A stretch of DNA of 64,000 nt from Rhodococcus sovatensis (lineage in GTDB: Bacteria; Actinomycetota; Actinomycetes; Mycobacteriales; Mycobacteriaceae), in assembly GCF_037327425.1 (NCBI RefSeq), contig NZ_CP147846.1, forward strand, positions 3,968,001-4,032,000. Direction: 5' to 3'. The notes beneath the pieces were generated by a model. It saw only the letters and a list, made by a program, of their open reading frames with translations. It ran no database searches and had not been told where the DNA came from. Positions 16,972 through 25,183 of the stretch are shown in pieces; positions within the stretch are counted from its first letter, which is position 1; each line of letters opens with the position of its first letter. A program made the position numbers and the translations under genes.

Positions 16972-17607
16972 TTGGGCAACCGCATATGTCGCAAGGATCG
17001 CGCCTTCGGCCACTCGGCGATGCGACTCCCTGTCGAGAAACAGTCGCCGAAACACGATCAGTGCGTCCGAGACGGTGAACAGTATTCCGCCGAGCGCGAG
17101 CCGCGATCGAGGGTCCGAGCCGGGCACGACCACCCCCGCGAAAGTAGCGGATCCCGGGGCAACCGCTCGGTCGGCGGCAAGGGTCGACATCGCCGCAAGG
17201 GTCAATCCATAGCCTGCAAGCCCGGGGGCCACCGCCGGTGACCTCTGCATCAGCAGCGTGGCAGCGGTTGCCCACCCTGCGAGCCGCGGGCCGGCGTTCG
17301 CAGGAGTCGGCCTGGCACCGCGCGCAGCCAGCAACGAGCAGTAGCACCCTTGCATCACTGCGAACGCCGCAGCGCCTCGAAGAATGCGGGCGTCGTCGTC
17401 CGGATCGATCAACAGCACATCGCCGACGGTGGCCGCCGCGACCGCTATGCCGAGCGTCGACATGGGGCGAACACCGCGCGCAGCCAACGCCGGAATCATC
17501 AACGGCTTGGCGATTCGCTGTAGTTTCTCCGAGCCCGCGACCGCCCCGAACACGGTGGCCGAGGTCACCCCCGCGAAGGCGAGCCGGGACAGCGTCGAGC
17601 GTTTCAT
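16936..17607 (-). CDS. YhhN/TMEM86-family protein (lysoplasmalogenase-like)
   Basis: This 223-aa protein is made almost wholly of membrane helices (about seven). It has the family's conserved acidic residues in membrane-embedded positions: TVGDVLLIDPDDD (about 60-72) and GGILFTVSDALIVFRRL near the end. The family hydrolyses the vinyl-ether bond of lysoplasmalogens in animals; the bacterial substrate is uncertain and the Rhodococcus role is unknown. It has a strongly hydrophobic N-terminus with no separate signal peptide, and converges on the DUF3592-like gene with a 36-bp overlap. Confidence 0.78.
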   Translation of the reverse strand: MKRSTLSRLAFAGVTSATVFGAVAGSEKLQRIAKPLMIPALAARGVRPMSTLGIAVAAATVGDVLLIDPDDDARILRGAAAFAVMQGCYCSLLAARGARPTPANAGPRLAGWATAATLLMQRSPAVAPGLAGYGLTLAAMSTLAADRAVAPGSATFAGVVVPGSDPRSRLALGGILFTVSDALIVFRRLFLDRESHRRVAEGAILATYAVAQLFLVEGLSGEK

Positions 17608-17730
17608 CGGGCATCTCCGTAATTTTGCCGAGCTAACAAATATGTGATGCTGGCCCCTTCTCCTTGTTCGCAGCCCAGCACCTTGTCACTGTTGAAAGGT
17701 AAACACAGGACACGGGAAGTAGGGACGACA

Positions 17731-18330
17731 ATGCGCCGGAAGCACACAGACCACGCCAAGGCGTCCAGTATCGACCCCTACCTCGGTCACAATCCTCTGC
17801 TTCGCAGATCCGATCGCGTGCAGGCACGGACGAAGAGCATCGTTGTCACCCTGATGATTCTCATGCTTCCACTCTCTGCATGGTTCGCGATGACGACCCT
17901 GTCCGTCCAGACCGATCGGGTCTCGGAGCAGCAGCACTCCCGCCATTCCGTCACCGCCACGACGACGGCGGATGCCAATCCCACGACGCTCGCGCAGTCC
18001 GACGTCAGCGTCCAGACCACAACAACCGTCGACGCGACGTGGACCTATGCGGGCGTCGACCACCAGGGCCAGATCTCAGCCGTCAGCGGATCACCGGCAG
18101 GCACCGAGACCGACATCTGGGTGAACGACAACGGCATCCTGTCGATGCAACCACTCACGCACGGCGACGCCGTCGCGGCGGCATTGTTCACCGGCATCGG
18201 GAGCTTGCTCACGGTGCACCTTCTCCTCTACGGCCTGTATGCGGCCTATCGCTTCCACCTCGACAATCAGCGCGAATCCGAGTGGGACCTTGCGATCAAG
18301 AACTTCATGGACGGGAACAGCCTGAGCTGA
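17731..18330 (+). CDS. Rv1733c-family two-helix membrane protein
   Basis: This 199-aa protein has two membrane helices (about 34-54 and 145-168) separated by an extracytoplasmic loop of about 90 residues that contains VDATWTYAGVDHQGQISA and a WVNDNG segment. The layout and the N-terminal DPYLGHNPLLRRSDRVQ resemble the Rv1733c family, whose M. tuberculosis member is a dormancy-regulon antigen; the function is unknown. ATG 17731 follows AGGGACGAC, a fair ribosome site. The frame extends back to 17644, but that part does not look coding. Confidence 0.72.
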   Translation: MRRKHTDHAKASSIDPYLGHNPLLRRSDRVQARTKSIVVTLMILMLPLSAWFAMTTLSVQTDRVSEQQHSRHSVTATTTADANPTTLAQSDVSVQTTTTVDATWTYAGVDHQGQISAVSGSPAGTETDIWVNDNGILSMQPLTHGDAVAAALFTGIGSLLTVHLLLYGLYAAYRFHLDNQRESEWDLAIKNFMDGNSLS

Positions 18331-18672
18331 GCCCCAGGCGTCCGCCCGCCCCCAGGTGCCCCCAGGTGACCGAATGCAGGTGCCCCCAGGTGACCGAATG
18401 CAGGTGCCCCCAGGTGACCGAATGAGTCGTTCGCACACTCAGAGTGACCGAAATAGCCTTTCGCTCCAGACCTGGCCGCCCCAACAACCACTGATGTCAC
18501 AGCAGCACCATCAGTAACACTTCTATAACCAAACTGTCGGCAAAGGTTCAAATACCTAACGGTCGGTTACGGTCCTTGAAGCACAAGTACGTGTGCCTCA
18601 CTAAAAGCATTTCCGGATCGGGACGGACGTGTCGGTGGCGCGAGCCACCACGACCGAAGGGCTAGAACATTC
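18331..18672. other. Gene-free stretch with tandem repeats before the alanine-rich gene
   Basis: Across 342 bases no plausible gene is seen. It contains three tandem 24-bp repeats (18354-18424), a further GTGACCGAA nearby (18444-18452), and an AT-richer part near 18500-18560 that could hold the promoter of the alanine-rich surface gene starting at 18673. No terminator-like hairpin with a U-run is obvious. Confidence 0.6.
18354..18424. repeat. Three tandem 24-bp repeats
   Basis: Units start at 18354, 18378 and 18402. Each begins AGGTGCCCCCAGGTGACC and continues CGAATGC; the third unit lacks the last base. The units are otherwise identical. The inner GCCCCCAGGTGACC recurs at 21119-21132 within palindromic repeat copy 2. 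The units have no spacers, so this is not a CRISPR array. Confidence 0.85.
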
Positions 18673-20469
18673 ATGTCGCAGAAGTCGATTGCTCGATCAC
18701 GGCGGACCCGCCTCGCTGCAGCCGGAGCTGCACTTGCACTGTCGTTCGCCGTCGCAGGACCAGGAACGGCATTGGCCCAGGAGACACCCACCCCGGAAAG
18801 CGTCGTAGAAGAAGCTCCCCCTGCCGACGATTCGACCGGCGAGTCCGAGGCGCCGAGCTCTCCCTCCGAGAGCGCCGCGGAGACACCGGATCCCCTGGTG
18901 GTTCCCAACGCGGTAGTTGCCGAGGGTGACACCGCCGCTGCTCCTGCACCCTCCGCTGAACGCCCGCTGCCCCAGGTCACTGGCGGAGTAGTCGTCAACG
19001 CCGATGGATCCGTCACGTTCAATGTCGACGTCGTTCCTCAGCTCTCCGACGCCGAGAAGGCGGCTCTAGCTGCGGCAGAACAGGCAACGAAGGCAGCGAC
19101 CGACGCTTCCGCGGCTGCGCAGACTCGATACGACGCAGCAGTCGCCGCCGCAGCCGACACGACCGAAGCATCGGCCAAGGCAGAGGTCGACGCTGCGGCC
19201 GCCGCTCTCGAGGCAACAAAGGCGACCCAGGCCGCGGAAGCTGCCAAACTCGACAGCATTACTGCGTCAGGACTTGCCACTAAGGCCAAGGAGGAAGCTG
19301 CAGCAGCTGACAAGACCGCAGCGGATGCGAAGGCCGCAGCGGACACCGCGGCAGCGGAGGCGACTGCTGCCGAGGCGAACGCCGCAAAGCTGGAGGCCGA
19401 CGCCATCGCCGCCGGAACTCCCGAAGCGGCCGAAGCCGCCGCCGAGGCTCGCGCCGATGCGAGTGCAAAGGCCGAGCTTGCTGCTACCGCCAAAGCCGAC
19501 TCCGATGCAGCGACACTCGCCGCGCGCGAAGCGTTCGACGCCTTGCCCGCGGCCTTCGAAACTCTGAATGCCGCCAAGATCAACACCGCCGTCCGTGCGG
19601 CAGCAGCAGCCACAGCGAAGGCACTGTCGCTGGCAGTGGAAGCGCGAAGTGCGGCAGCAATATCCGCCGCCGCCGAGTCCAAGGCCTTGGAACTGGAAGC
19701 AACGGCTGCAACCTCGACCGACGCTGCCATCGAAGCGGGCAAGGCAGCCGAAGAGGCAAGGGCAGCAGCTGATGCCGCGGCAGCCGATGCCGCAGCCAAG
19801 ACGACGGCCGCTGAAGAAGCAGCGTCCGCTGCCACCACCGCGGGAGATTCATCGGAAGATCTTCAGACGAAGGCCGACGAGGCAGCTGCGGCACTCGCGG
19901 CCGCCGAGACTGCCGCCGAAGCGGCAACCACCAAGGCGGACGAGCTCGCTGCTGCTGCACTGGACGCGAAGGATGCGGCCGACAAGGCAACTGCAGATGC
20001 TGCGACTGCGAAAGCTGCCGCAGCCGAGGCGAAGACCGGGGCAGACGCGGCAGCGAAGGCCGAGGCAGACCTGAAGGCCGAGGCAGCCGAACTCGCTGCG
20101 AGCGGTCCGAAATTCACCTGGACGATCAACCTGGGCAACACTGTTCGTGAGAGTGTCGACGTCACCGAGGTCGACGCCAACACCGTCGTCGTCGACAAGA
20201 CGGGCGTTCGACTGGTCGGTGTATCGAACGACGACGGATCCTTCACCGTGGTCGACTACTTCACCACCAACGAAGACGGTGTGACCGTCGCCGCGGGCGA
20301 ACTACCTGCCGTCGACCTCGCACTCGGCGATTCGTCTGCACGCGCAGAAAGCGACAGCGGATCGAGCAATCTACCCGCAATCCTGATCGGCGTCGGAGTC
20401 GTCGGCGTTGCTGCTGTCGGCAGCACCGTCTACCTCCGTCGTCGCAACTCGTCAGATGCGGCTTCGTAG
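18673..20469 (+). CDS. Alanine-rich coiled-coil surface protein with C-terminal membrane anchor
   Basis: This 598-aa protein has a signal peptide (basic RSRRTR, hydrophobic core, likely cleavage after TALA near residue 36). An acidic Pro/Ser/Thr stretch follows to about residue 115. Then come about 350 residues of Ala/Glu/Lys/Asp heptad-like repeats (120-475) that should form a long helical rod or coiled coil. A beta-rich domain (PKFTWTINLGNTVRESV onward, about 478-545) precedes a C-terminal hydrophobic helix led by SSNLPAIL and followed by YLRRRN. This tail looks like a cell-wall sorting signal but lacks a canonical LPxTG. The following gene, overlapping by 14 bp, is sortase-like. Confidence 0.75.
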   Translation: MSQKSIARSRRTRLAAAGAALALSFAVAGPGTALAQETPTPESVVEEAPPADDSTGESEAPSSPSESAAETPDPLVVPNAVVAEGDTAAAPAPSAERPLPQVTGGVVVNADGSVTFNVDVVPQLSDAEKAALAAAEQATKAATDASAAAQTRYDAAVAAAADTTEASAKAEVDAAAAALEATKATQAAEAAKLDSITASGLATKAKEEAAAADKTAADAKAAADTAAAEATAAEANAAKLEADAIAAGTPEAAEAAAEARADASAKAELAATAKADSDAATLAAREAFDALPAAFETLNAAKINTAVRAAAAATAKALSLAVEARSAAAISAAAESKALELEATAATSTDAAIEAGKAAEEARAAADAAAADAAAKTTAAEEAASAATTAGDSSEDLQTKADEAAAALAAAETAAEAATTKADELAAAALDAKDAADKATADAATAKAAAAEAKTGADAAAKAEADLKAEAAELAASGPKFTWTINLGNTVRESVDVTEVDANTVVVDKTGVRLVGVSNDDGSFTVVDYFTTNEDGVTVAAGELPAVDLALGDSSARAESDSGSSNLPAILIGVGVVGVAAVGSTVYLRRRNSSDAAS

Positions 20470-21046
20470 TTTCGCAGTCGCTCTGAGCGTTACGGTGCTG
20501 CTATCGGGTTGTGCGAGTACGCAACCCGATAGCGCACCTGCGGATCGATCGCCGGCGGAGTCACGAATTTCGGTGATTCCACCGGTTCCCGTCACCGCCG
20601 CGCAGCCCGGCTGGATCGAACTGAGGTCGGCCGACTCGGTGACGTACATGAGCAACGAGATAAACCCTGACGGGCTCTACCGCGGCGGTGAGAGCGGGCA
20701 GGTTCTGAACCCGGTCGACGAGCGTCCGGCCTGGTGGGCCGAGAGTGGCTTGCCGGGAACCGAAACGCAGCAGACCGTCGTGGTTGTGGGACACAACTAT
20801 TCGACGCGCGACGCACCTTTCAAGGCGCTGAGCGTGATGCAGCCCGGCGATCAGGTCGTGCTGTCGACACCGTCCGGGGTTCTGCAGTACTCCGTCGAGA
20901 CCGTCGGACCGCTACCCAAGGGTTCGCTGTTGGGCGACAACGAACTTCGTCGATCGGTGCCGGGTCGACTGATACTCGCCAACTGCGACGTTCGTGACGG
21001 GGAACCCACGGACGACAATTACATCGTCGTCGCCCAGTTGCAGTAG
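20456..21046 (+). CDS. Sortase-family (class F-like) lipoprotein
   Basis: This 196-aa protein has a lipobox (LLSGC, Cys 19), so it is probably lipid-anchored outside the membrane. The sortase fold is suggested by the class F-like segments ESGLPGTETQQTVVVVGHN (catalytic His 113), DAPFKALSVMQPGDQVVL, and LILANCDV (catalytic Cys 177) followed by DDNYIVVAQL. The usual T-x-T-C is A-N-C here, and the position where class F enzymes usually carry Arg (RDN) reads DDN; Arg 180 is the only nearby Arg. Activity is therefore uncertain. It overlaps the alanine-rich protein gene by 14 bp. Confidence 0.72.
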   Translation: MRLRSFAVALSVTVLLSGCASTQPDSAPADRSPAESRISVIPPVPVTAAQPGWIELRSADSVTYMSNEINPDGLYRGGESGQVLNPVDERPAWWAESGLPGTETQQTVVVVGHNYSTRDAPFKALSVMQPGDQVVLSTPSGVLQYSVETVGPLPKGSLLGDNELRRSVPGRLILANCDVRDGEPTDDNYIVVAQLQ

Positions 21047-21149
21047 GCCCGCTGGCCTCCGGCCCAGTGGCGCGATTGAGTGCACTCCAGAACACTTAAC
21101 CGTGCCACTGGGGGCGGAGCCCCCAGGTGACCATTGGGGGCGGAGCCGC
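21047..21149 (+). repeat. Modular palindromic repeat, copy 2
   Basis: Arms CAGTGGCGCGATTGAGTG (21065-21082) and CACTTAACCGTGCCACTG (21093-21110) flank a 10-bp loop. GCCTCCGGCC precedes and GGGGGCGGAGCCCCC (21110-21124) follows, then AGGTGACC and GGGGGCGGAGCCGCC. It lies between the converging ends of the sortase-like gene and pyrE. Confidence 0.85.
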
Positions 21150-21689
21150 CTACAGACCTAGATCCGCCAGCCCGAGGAGCGAGCGGTACTCGAGCCCCTC
21201 GGCGGCGATGACGTCGTCTGCGCCGGTTGCTCGGTCCACGACGGTTGCCACCCCGACGACCGTCGCGCCGACATCGCGGAGCGCCTTGACTGCGGTGAGC
21301 GGCGAGTTACCGGTTGTCGTGGTGTCTTCCACGACAAGAACTCGCTTCCCGACGACGTCAGGACCTTCGATCTGACGCTGCATCCCGTGCGCTTTCGCGG
21401 CTTTACGCACGACGAAGCCGTCGATCGGCCGACCGGGTGCGTGCACGATCGACAGTGCGACAGGATCCGCTCCCATCGTCAACCCGCCGACGGCGTCGAA
21501 ATCCCAGTCGGCGACGAGGTCGCGCATCAAGGAGCCGATCAGCGCGCTCGCGCGATGATGGAGCGTCGCGCGTCGAAGATCGACGTAGTAGTCGGCTTCG
21601 TTGCCGGAGGACAACGTCACCTTGCCGTGTACGACGGCGAGCTCCCGAACCAGCTCGGCCAGTTCGGCGCGCTGGGCACTGTCGGCCAT
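21150..21689 (-). CDS. pyrE: Orotate phosphoribosyltransferase
   Basis: This 179-aa enzyme joins orotate to PRPP to give OMP in de novo pyrimidine synthesis. The PRPP loop is clear (VLVVEDTTTTGNSP, about 113-126), as are the N-terminal LSSGNEADYYVDLRR with substrate-binding residues and the flexible-loop KAAKAHG. Length is normal. In M. tuberculosis it is Rv0382c, near the Rv0380c RNA methyltransferase and clpB, the same neighbourhood as here. It is followed downstream by repeat copy 2, which probably also ends transcription. Confidence 0.93.
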   Translation of the reverse strand: MADSAQRAELAELVRELAVVHGKVTLSSGNEADYYVDLRRATLHHRASALIGSLMRDLVADWDFDAVGGLTMGADPVALSIVHAPGRPIDGFVVRKAAKAHGMQRQIEGPDVVGKRVLVVEDTTTTGNSPLTAVKALRDVGATVVGVATVVDRATGADDVIAAEGLEYRSLLGLADLGL

Positions 21690-21746
21690 TGTGGTTCCCT
21701 TCGGTCGATTCCGTGGATGAATCTACCGACCGCGTTCGTTGTCGGA

Positions 21747-22316
21747 CTATGCGGGCACATCCTCCGGCTGCCCGTCGGCGAAGAGGGCGACATGTTCGAC
21801 GAAGGGTTCGGGGGCGGAAACCTTCAGCGCCTTCGCCATCGGCTTCGTCGAGAACGACGTGCGGAGCTGAGCAAGCTTGTACGCATTGTCGTTGTACACC
21901 CGGACTGCGCCCGCAATACGCTTTTCGGTCGTTTCCAGGTCTCCCGCGGGTCCCTGGAACGCCCAGTTGGATCGGAGGCTCGGATGCATATCGGACTCCG
22001 CCAGTACGGCGTGCACAGCCGCCGACAGTGCGTTCTCGGCGGCGGCTTGGGCAGCGAGGCCGAGTCCCCGCTCACGCACAGCCTTGGACCACGAACGCGC
22101 GCCGACGAGTTGACGTACAAGGGACTGGTCCAGATCCGAGGACTCGATTGCCGCGATCAACGGTTCCAACTGCCCATGACGCCGCTCGAGTTCGACCGTC
22201 ACGAGCTCTCTGCTCGCGACCGTGGTCGAGCGGCAACGACGCACACGCCGTTCGACACTCGCCGCGTACGCGAGAACTGCAAGGACGAGGATCGCCGCAA
22301 TCACAAAAACAGTCAC
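21747..22316 (-). CDS. LemA-family protein
   Basis: This 189-aa protein has one N-terminal membrane helix (about 1-21) and a four-helix cytoplasmic or periplasmic bundle. The LemA-typical end AVRVYNDNAYKLAQLRTSFST (split: helix with YN, then PTS-like turn) is present near residues 133-153. LemA proteins have no settled role. GTG 22316 puts the membrane helix at the N-terminus; the open frame upstream to 22628 is a shadow of the SDR gene. It lies between SDR and pyrE on the same strand. Confidence 0.8.
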   Translation of the reverse strand: MTVFVIAAILVLAVLAYAASVERRVRRCRSTTVASRELVTVELERRHGQLEPLIAAIESSDLDQSLVRQLVGARSWSKAVRERGLGLAAQAAAENALSAAVHAVLAESDMHPSLRSNWAFQGPAGDLETTEKRIAGAVRVYNDNAYKLAQLRTSFSTKPMAKALKVSAPEPFVEHVALFADGQPEDVPA

Positions 22317-22381
22317 AAGGTCTGAATTTACGGGACCAAACAGAACTCGCCCGGAGGCTCGCCCGTGCGAGGAGATTCTCG

Positions 22382-23194
22382 TTAAGTTCGTCCCCGCCCT
22401 CGTCCGACCAGATTGGTCAGCTTGCGCACTGCGCTCTTGGGTACTTTCGTCCCGACCGCGGTCAGAACTTTGTACTGGGCACCAGGGACGCTGATGACTT
22501 TGCCTTTGCCTAGGTCGCGCATCGATTCGCGCACCACCTGCTCGACGTTCAACCACATGAACTTCGGAATCGAGGACATCTCGATGCCCGCGCGCTGGTG
22601 GAACTCGGTCTTGACGAATCCGGGGCACAAGGCCTGCACCTGAACACCGGTTCCTGCGAGCCCTCCGGAGAGTCCCTCGGAGAAGGAGATGACGTAGGCC
22701 TTCGACGCCGAATAGGTCGACCCTCGTCCGGCCAAGATGCCCGCGACGCTGGCAACATTGACGACCGTGCCTCTGGCAGCTGCGACCATCGACGGCAGTG
22801 CGGCACGCGTCAACTGCATCACCGCGGTGACGTTGACATCGAGCTGGGATTGCAGGAGCTCTGGCTCAGCCGTCCAGAACTCACCCGCCGTCCCGAATCC
22901 AGCGTTGTTGACGAGAAACTCGACGCCCCGATGCAGCCTCTCCGCGGTCGCATCACGGCCCGCCTGCGTCGACAGATCCGCGGCGATGATCTCCGAGTCG
23001 GCGCCGAACCGAACCCGCAGGTCGTCGGCGAGCGCCCGCAACTTGAGTTCGTTTCTGGCGACGAGCACCAGGTCGTAGCCACGTGCAGCCAGGTGCGTCG
23101 CAAAGCCCGCTCCGAGACCCGAGGTGGGACCGGTGACAAGGGCAACCGGACGGATGGCGGCAGCGGACGAAGGTTCGATCGGTTCGGCGGTCAT
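22382..23194 (-). CDS. Short-chain dehydrogenase/reductase (SDR)
   Basis: This 270-aa classical SDR has TGPTSGLGAGF for the cofactor, NNAGFG (about 105), catalytic Ser in VASVAGILAG and YSASK. It resembles the mycobacterial SDRs active on long-chain aldehydes or ketones, with a basic tail (RKLTNLVGRGRGRT) that may touch the membrane. The substrate is unassigned. ATG 23194 is chosen because the frame upstream is the shadow of the next gene. A hairpin (23196-23227) lies directly before the start. Confidence 0.82.
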   Translation of the reverse strand: MTAEPIEPSSAAAIRPVALVTGPTSGLGAGFATHLAARGYDLVLVARNELKLRALADDLRVRFGADSEIIAADLSTQAGRDATAERLHRGVEFLVNNAGFGTAGEFWTAEPELLQSQLDVNVTAVMQLTRAALPSMVAAARGTVVNVASVAGILAGRGSTYSASKAYVISFSEGLSGGLAGTGVQVQALCPGFVKTEFHQRAGIEMSSIPKFMWLNVEQVVRESMRDLGKGKVISVPGAQYKVLTAVGTKVPKSAVRKLTNLVGRGRGRT

Positions 23195-23195
23195 G

Positions 23196-23227
23196 GAACT
23201 GAAGGCTACGGCGTTTGCCTTCAGTTC
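23196..23227. promoter_or_regulatory. 11-bp inverted repeat directly upstream of the SDR start
   Basis: Arms GAACTGAAGGC (23196-23206) and GCCTTCAGTTC (23217-23227) are exact reverse complements around a 10-bp loop, one base from the ATG at 23194. It could be an operator or an RNA hairpin that limits translation. The CTTCAGTT half-site also occurs in the palindrome at 5061-5081, in the opposite arrangement. Confidence 0.55.
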
Positions 23228-23252
23228 TGCAGACTCGCGGCGACGAGAATGG

Positions 23253-24158
23253 TCAGTGGTCGGTCGGGCGCCGGTCCGCATCGCGGGTGATCGGCGTCGG
23301 ACGATTCTGAGACTCGCCCCGCGACGGCGGCGCAGGTCGTGGGCCTGGCCGGGGATTGTCGCGACGAATTCCTGCATCACGAGCTTGGCCGGGACCGGTG
23401 TCCACGTGGCCTGCGGCAGGTCGGCCACCGTCCGTGACGCTTCCACCGCGTCGTCGCGGCGCTACGTCCATGTCGGAGCGTCCGGCAGGAGTTTGCGACC
23501 GACGGCCCTGCTGCGGTGCATCGACCCTGGCCGAACCGGCGGACGCGCGAACGACTGGAGGAAGCACGTGCAGCATGCCCGACAGCCGCGCCACCGCGTC
23601 GATCGCGGCGTCCCAATCTCGACCGGTGCTCCCGAGTGGCAAAGAACCGAGTGTCCAGTCGTTCTCGCTCCAGATCAACGACATCTTCGCGGGAACGGAT
23701 TCGGTGAACGCAGCCATTCGCTGGTCGCATACCCGGCGGGCTACATCGGTATCGGTTGCGAATACGACACGCGGACCGATCGCCCCGAGAAGCTCCATGT
23801 CCGGATCTCGCGGTGGAGGTGTCGACTTGAGGCGTAGATCGATGTCCACGTCGGACCCGACCGGGCGCTGTACCGCGACAATGGTCGCGAGCTCCTCGAC
23901 GTCGAAGAGTACGAACTTCTCCCCACGCCGAACACCACGTACGAGATCGAGTGCAGTGGTGTGCTCAGGCTTGGCCAACGCCGCACGCTTGAACCGATGG
24001 ACGATGTCCTCGTCGTCGGCGGAGTAGGAATAGCCCTGGGCCTTTGCCCACATCTGACGCACGCGTCCGAGCTGATCGCGACGCGAACGATCGATATAGA
24101 GAAGGGCGACCGCGCCCACGAGGGCGATCGCTGCAAGTCCGAACCACATAGCCGTCAT
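23253..24158 (-). CDS. Conserved single-pass membrane protein (Rv0383c-like)
   Basis: This 301-aa protein begins with one hydrophobic helix (about 5-22, AAIALVGAVALLYI) followed by a globular domain of about 180 residues and a disordered, Arg/Pro-rich C-terminal 90 residues. The domain contains a notable YSYSADDEDIVHRFKR, which resembles a family conserved only in mycolic-acid bacteria. Function is unknown. In M. tuberculosis Rv0383c lies between pyrE and clpB, as here apart from extra genes. A secreted or membrane-tethered role is likely. Confidence 0.7.
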   Translation of the reverse strand: MTAMWFGLAAIALVGAVALLYIDRSRRDQLGRVRQMWAKAQGYSYSADDEDIVHRFKRAALAKPEHTTALDLVRGVRRGEKFVLFDVEELATIVAVQRPVGSDVDIDLRLKSTPPPRDPDMELLGAIGPRVVFATDTDVARRVCDQRMAAFTESVPAKMSLIWSENDWTLGSLPLGSTGRDWDAAIDAVARLSGMLHVLPPVVRASAGSARVDAPQQGRRSQTPAGRSDMDVAPRRRGGSVTDGGRPAAGHVDTGPGQARDAGIRRDNPRPGPRPAPPSRGESQNRPTPITRDADRRPTDH

Positions 24159-24213
24159 CGGACGTCAGCTTATAGCGTCGACGGACGAAGGCCGCGGAAC
24201 GACCCGGAAGCGC

Positions 24214-25083
24214 CTATCCCCCGAGGTCCGGCGTTTCGACGATGACATCGGCGGTGATCGTGCCGTCCTGCATCGGACTACCGTTCACCACGACGAGCGA
24301 ACCCACTGTCAGCGACGAGACATCGAACCCCGACAGCGACAGCACCTGGGTCTGCGGGGTGACGAGAACCGTGACCGGTGCACCGTCGATGCCCTGTATC
24401 GACAGAGTCGAGCCGTCGATCGCGGTGATGGTTCCGATTGCGGCGCCGGACTCACCGAGAATCTCGGGGATTCCACCCGGCACCAAACCCCCTGGAACCG
24501 AAGGTGACACGGACGGGGGCTGACTCGGCGGCAGCGTCGGTAGCGGTGCCCGCGAAGTCGACGAGGGTCCGGCCGCCGTGGCCGGCTCCGACTTCTGATT
24601 GGACAGGACGAGAAAGCCTGCCAGCACGACGACGGCCAGCGCGACAAGGGCCACCGACGCGAGCAGCCATTTTCTGGAGGAATTGCCGCCCGACCCCGGA
24701 TCCTCGGAGATGTACGCCGTCTCGCCGGTGTACATGGGCGGCTGCCCATAACTCTGACCTGCGTAGTTCTGACTGGCATAGTTCTGATTCGCCGCGTAGT
24801 GCTGGTTCGGGTCGTACGGCGGCATAGCCTGCGTCGGGTTCGGCTGGTTGTACTGGGGCTGGCCGTACTGCTGGGGCTGGTTGTACTGGGGCTGGCTGTA
24901 CTGCTGGCCCGATGGATACTGCTGGGTCGGCTGATCCGGATACGACGCGGAATCCGGCAGCGGCTGGGAGTCCGGGTATGCCTGCCACGTCTCGGTCGGC
25001 TGGTCGGCTTCCGGACGGTCGGGCGGCGGGTTCGCCGTCCCGTCGTCCCACGGCCGTTCGCGCGGATCTTCCGGGTAAGTCAT
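24214..25083 (-). CDS. DUF5666-type membrane protein with QY-rich cytoplasmic repeats
   Basis: This 289-aa protein has a disordered N-terminal half rich in Pro, Gln, Tyr and Asn with repeats of the type QPQYNQPQ and NYASQNYAGQSYG (about 60-125). One membrane helix follows (about 140-162), then a Pro/Ser linker and an extracytoplasmic domain of about 80 residues (IGTITAIDGSTLSIQGIDG onward) that resembles DUF5666. ATG 25083 is preferred over 25110. The role is unknown; the low-complexity part may be a condensate or cell-wall-spanning segment. Confidence 0.72.
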   Translation of the reverse strand: MTYPEDPRERPWDDGTANPPPDRPEADQPTETWQAYPDSQPLPDSASYPDQPTQQYPSGQQYSQPQYNQPQQYGQPQYNQPNPTQAMPPYDPNQHYAANQNYASQNYAGQSYGQPPMYTGETAYISEDPGSGGNSSRKWLLASVALVALAVVVLAGFLVLSNQKSEPATAAGPSSTSRAPLPTLPPSQPPSVSPSVPGGLVPGGIPEILGESGAAIGTITAIDGSTLSIQGIDGAPVTVLVTPQTQVLSLSGFDVSSLTVGSLVVVNGSPMQDGTITADVIVETPDLGG

Positions 25084-25127
25084 GTATCGAGGGTACGTCC
25101 CCACAGTCATGGCGCGCGGTAGACGAA

Positions 25128-25176
25128 CTCCACACTCGCGCGAGAAACACCGGGTGTTTCTCGCGCGGGTGTGGAG
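25128..25176. terminator. Long hairpin after clpB
   Basis: Two 24-base arms (25128-25151 and 25153-25176) pair at all but one position around a single-base centre; the inner stem is CGCGCGAGAAACACC. It lies just past the clpB stop, before the DUF5666 gene. No U-run follows, but actinobacterial terminators often lack one. Confidence 0.65.
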
Positions 25177-25183
25177 CGGGACG

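Noticed and set aside
18354..18424. CRISPR array
   Set aside because: The three 24-bp units are directly adjacent with no spacers, and no cas genes are near.
19038..19838. Long alanine/serine-rich frame on - strand within the rod gene
   Set aside because: The GCx-rich repeats of the rod gene read as Ala/Ser on the other strand too. No start signals or neighbours support it.
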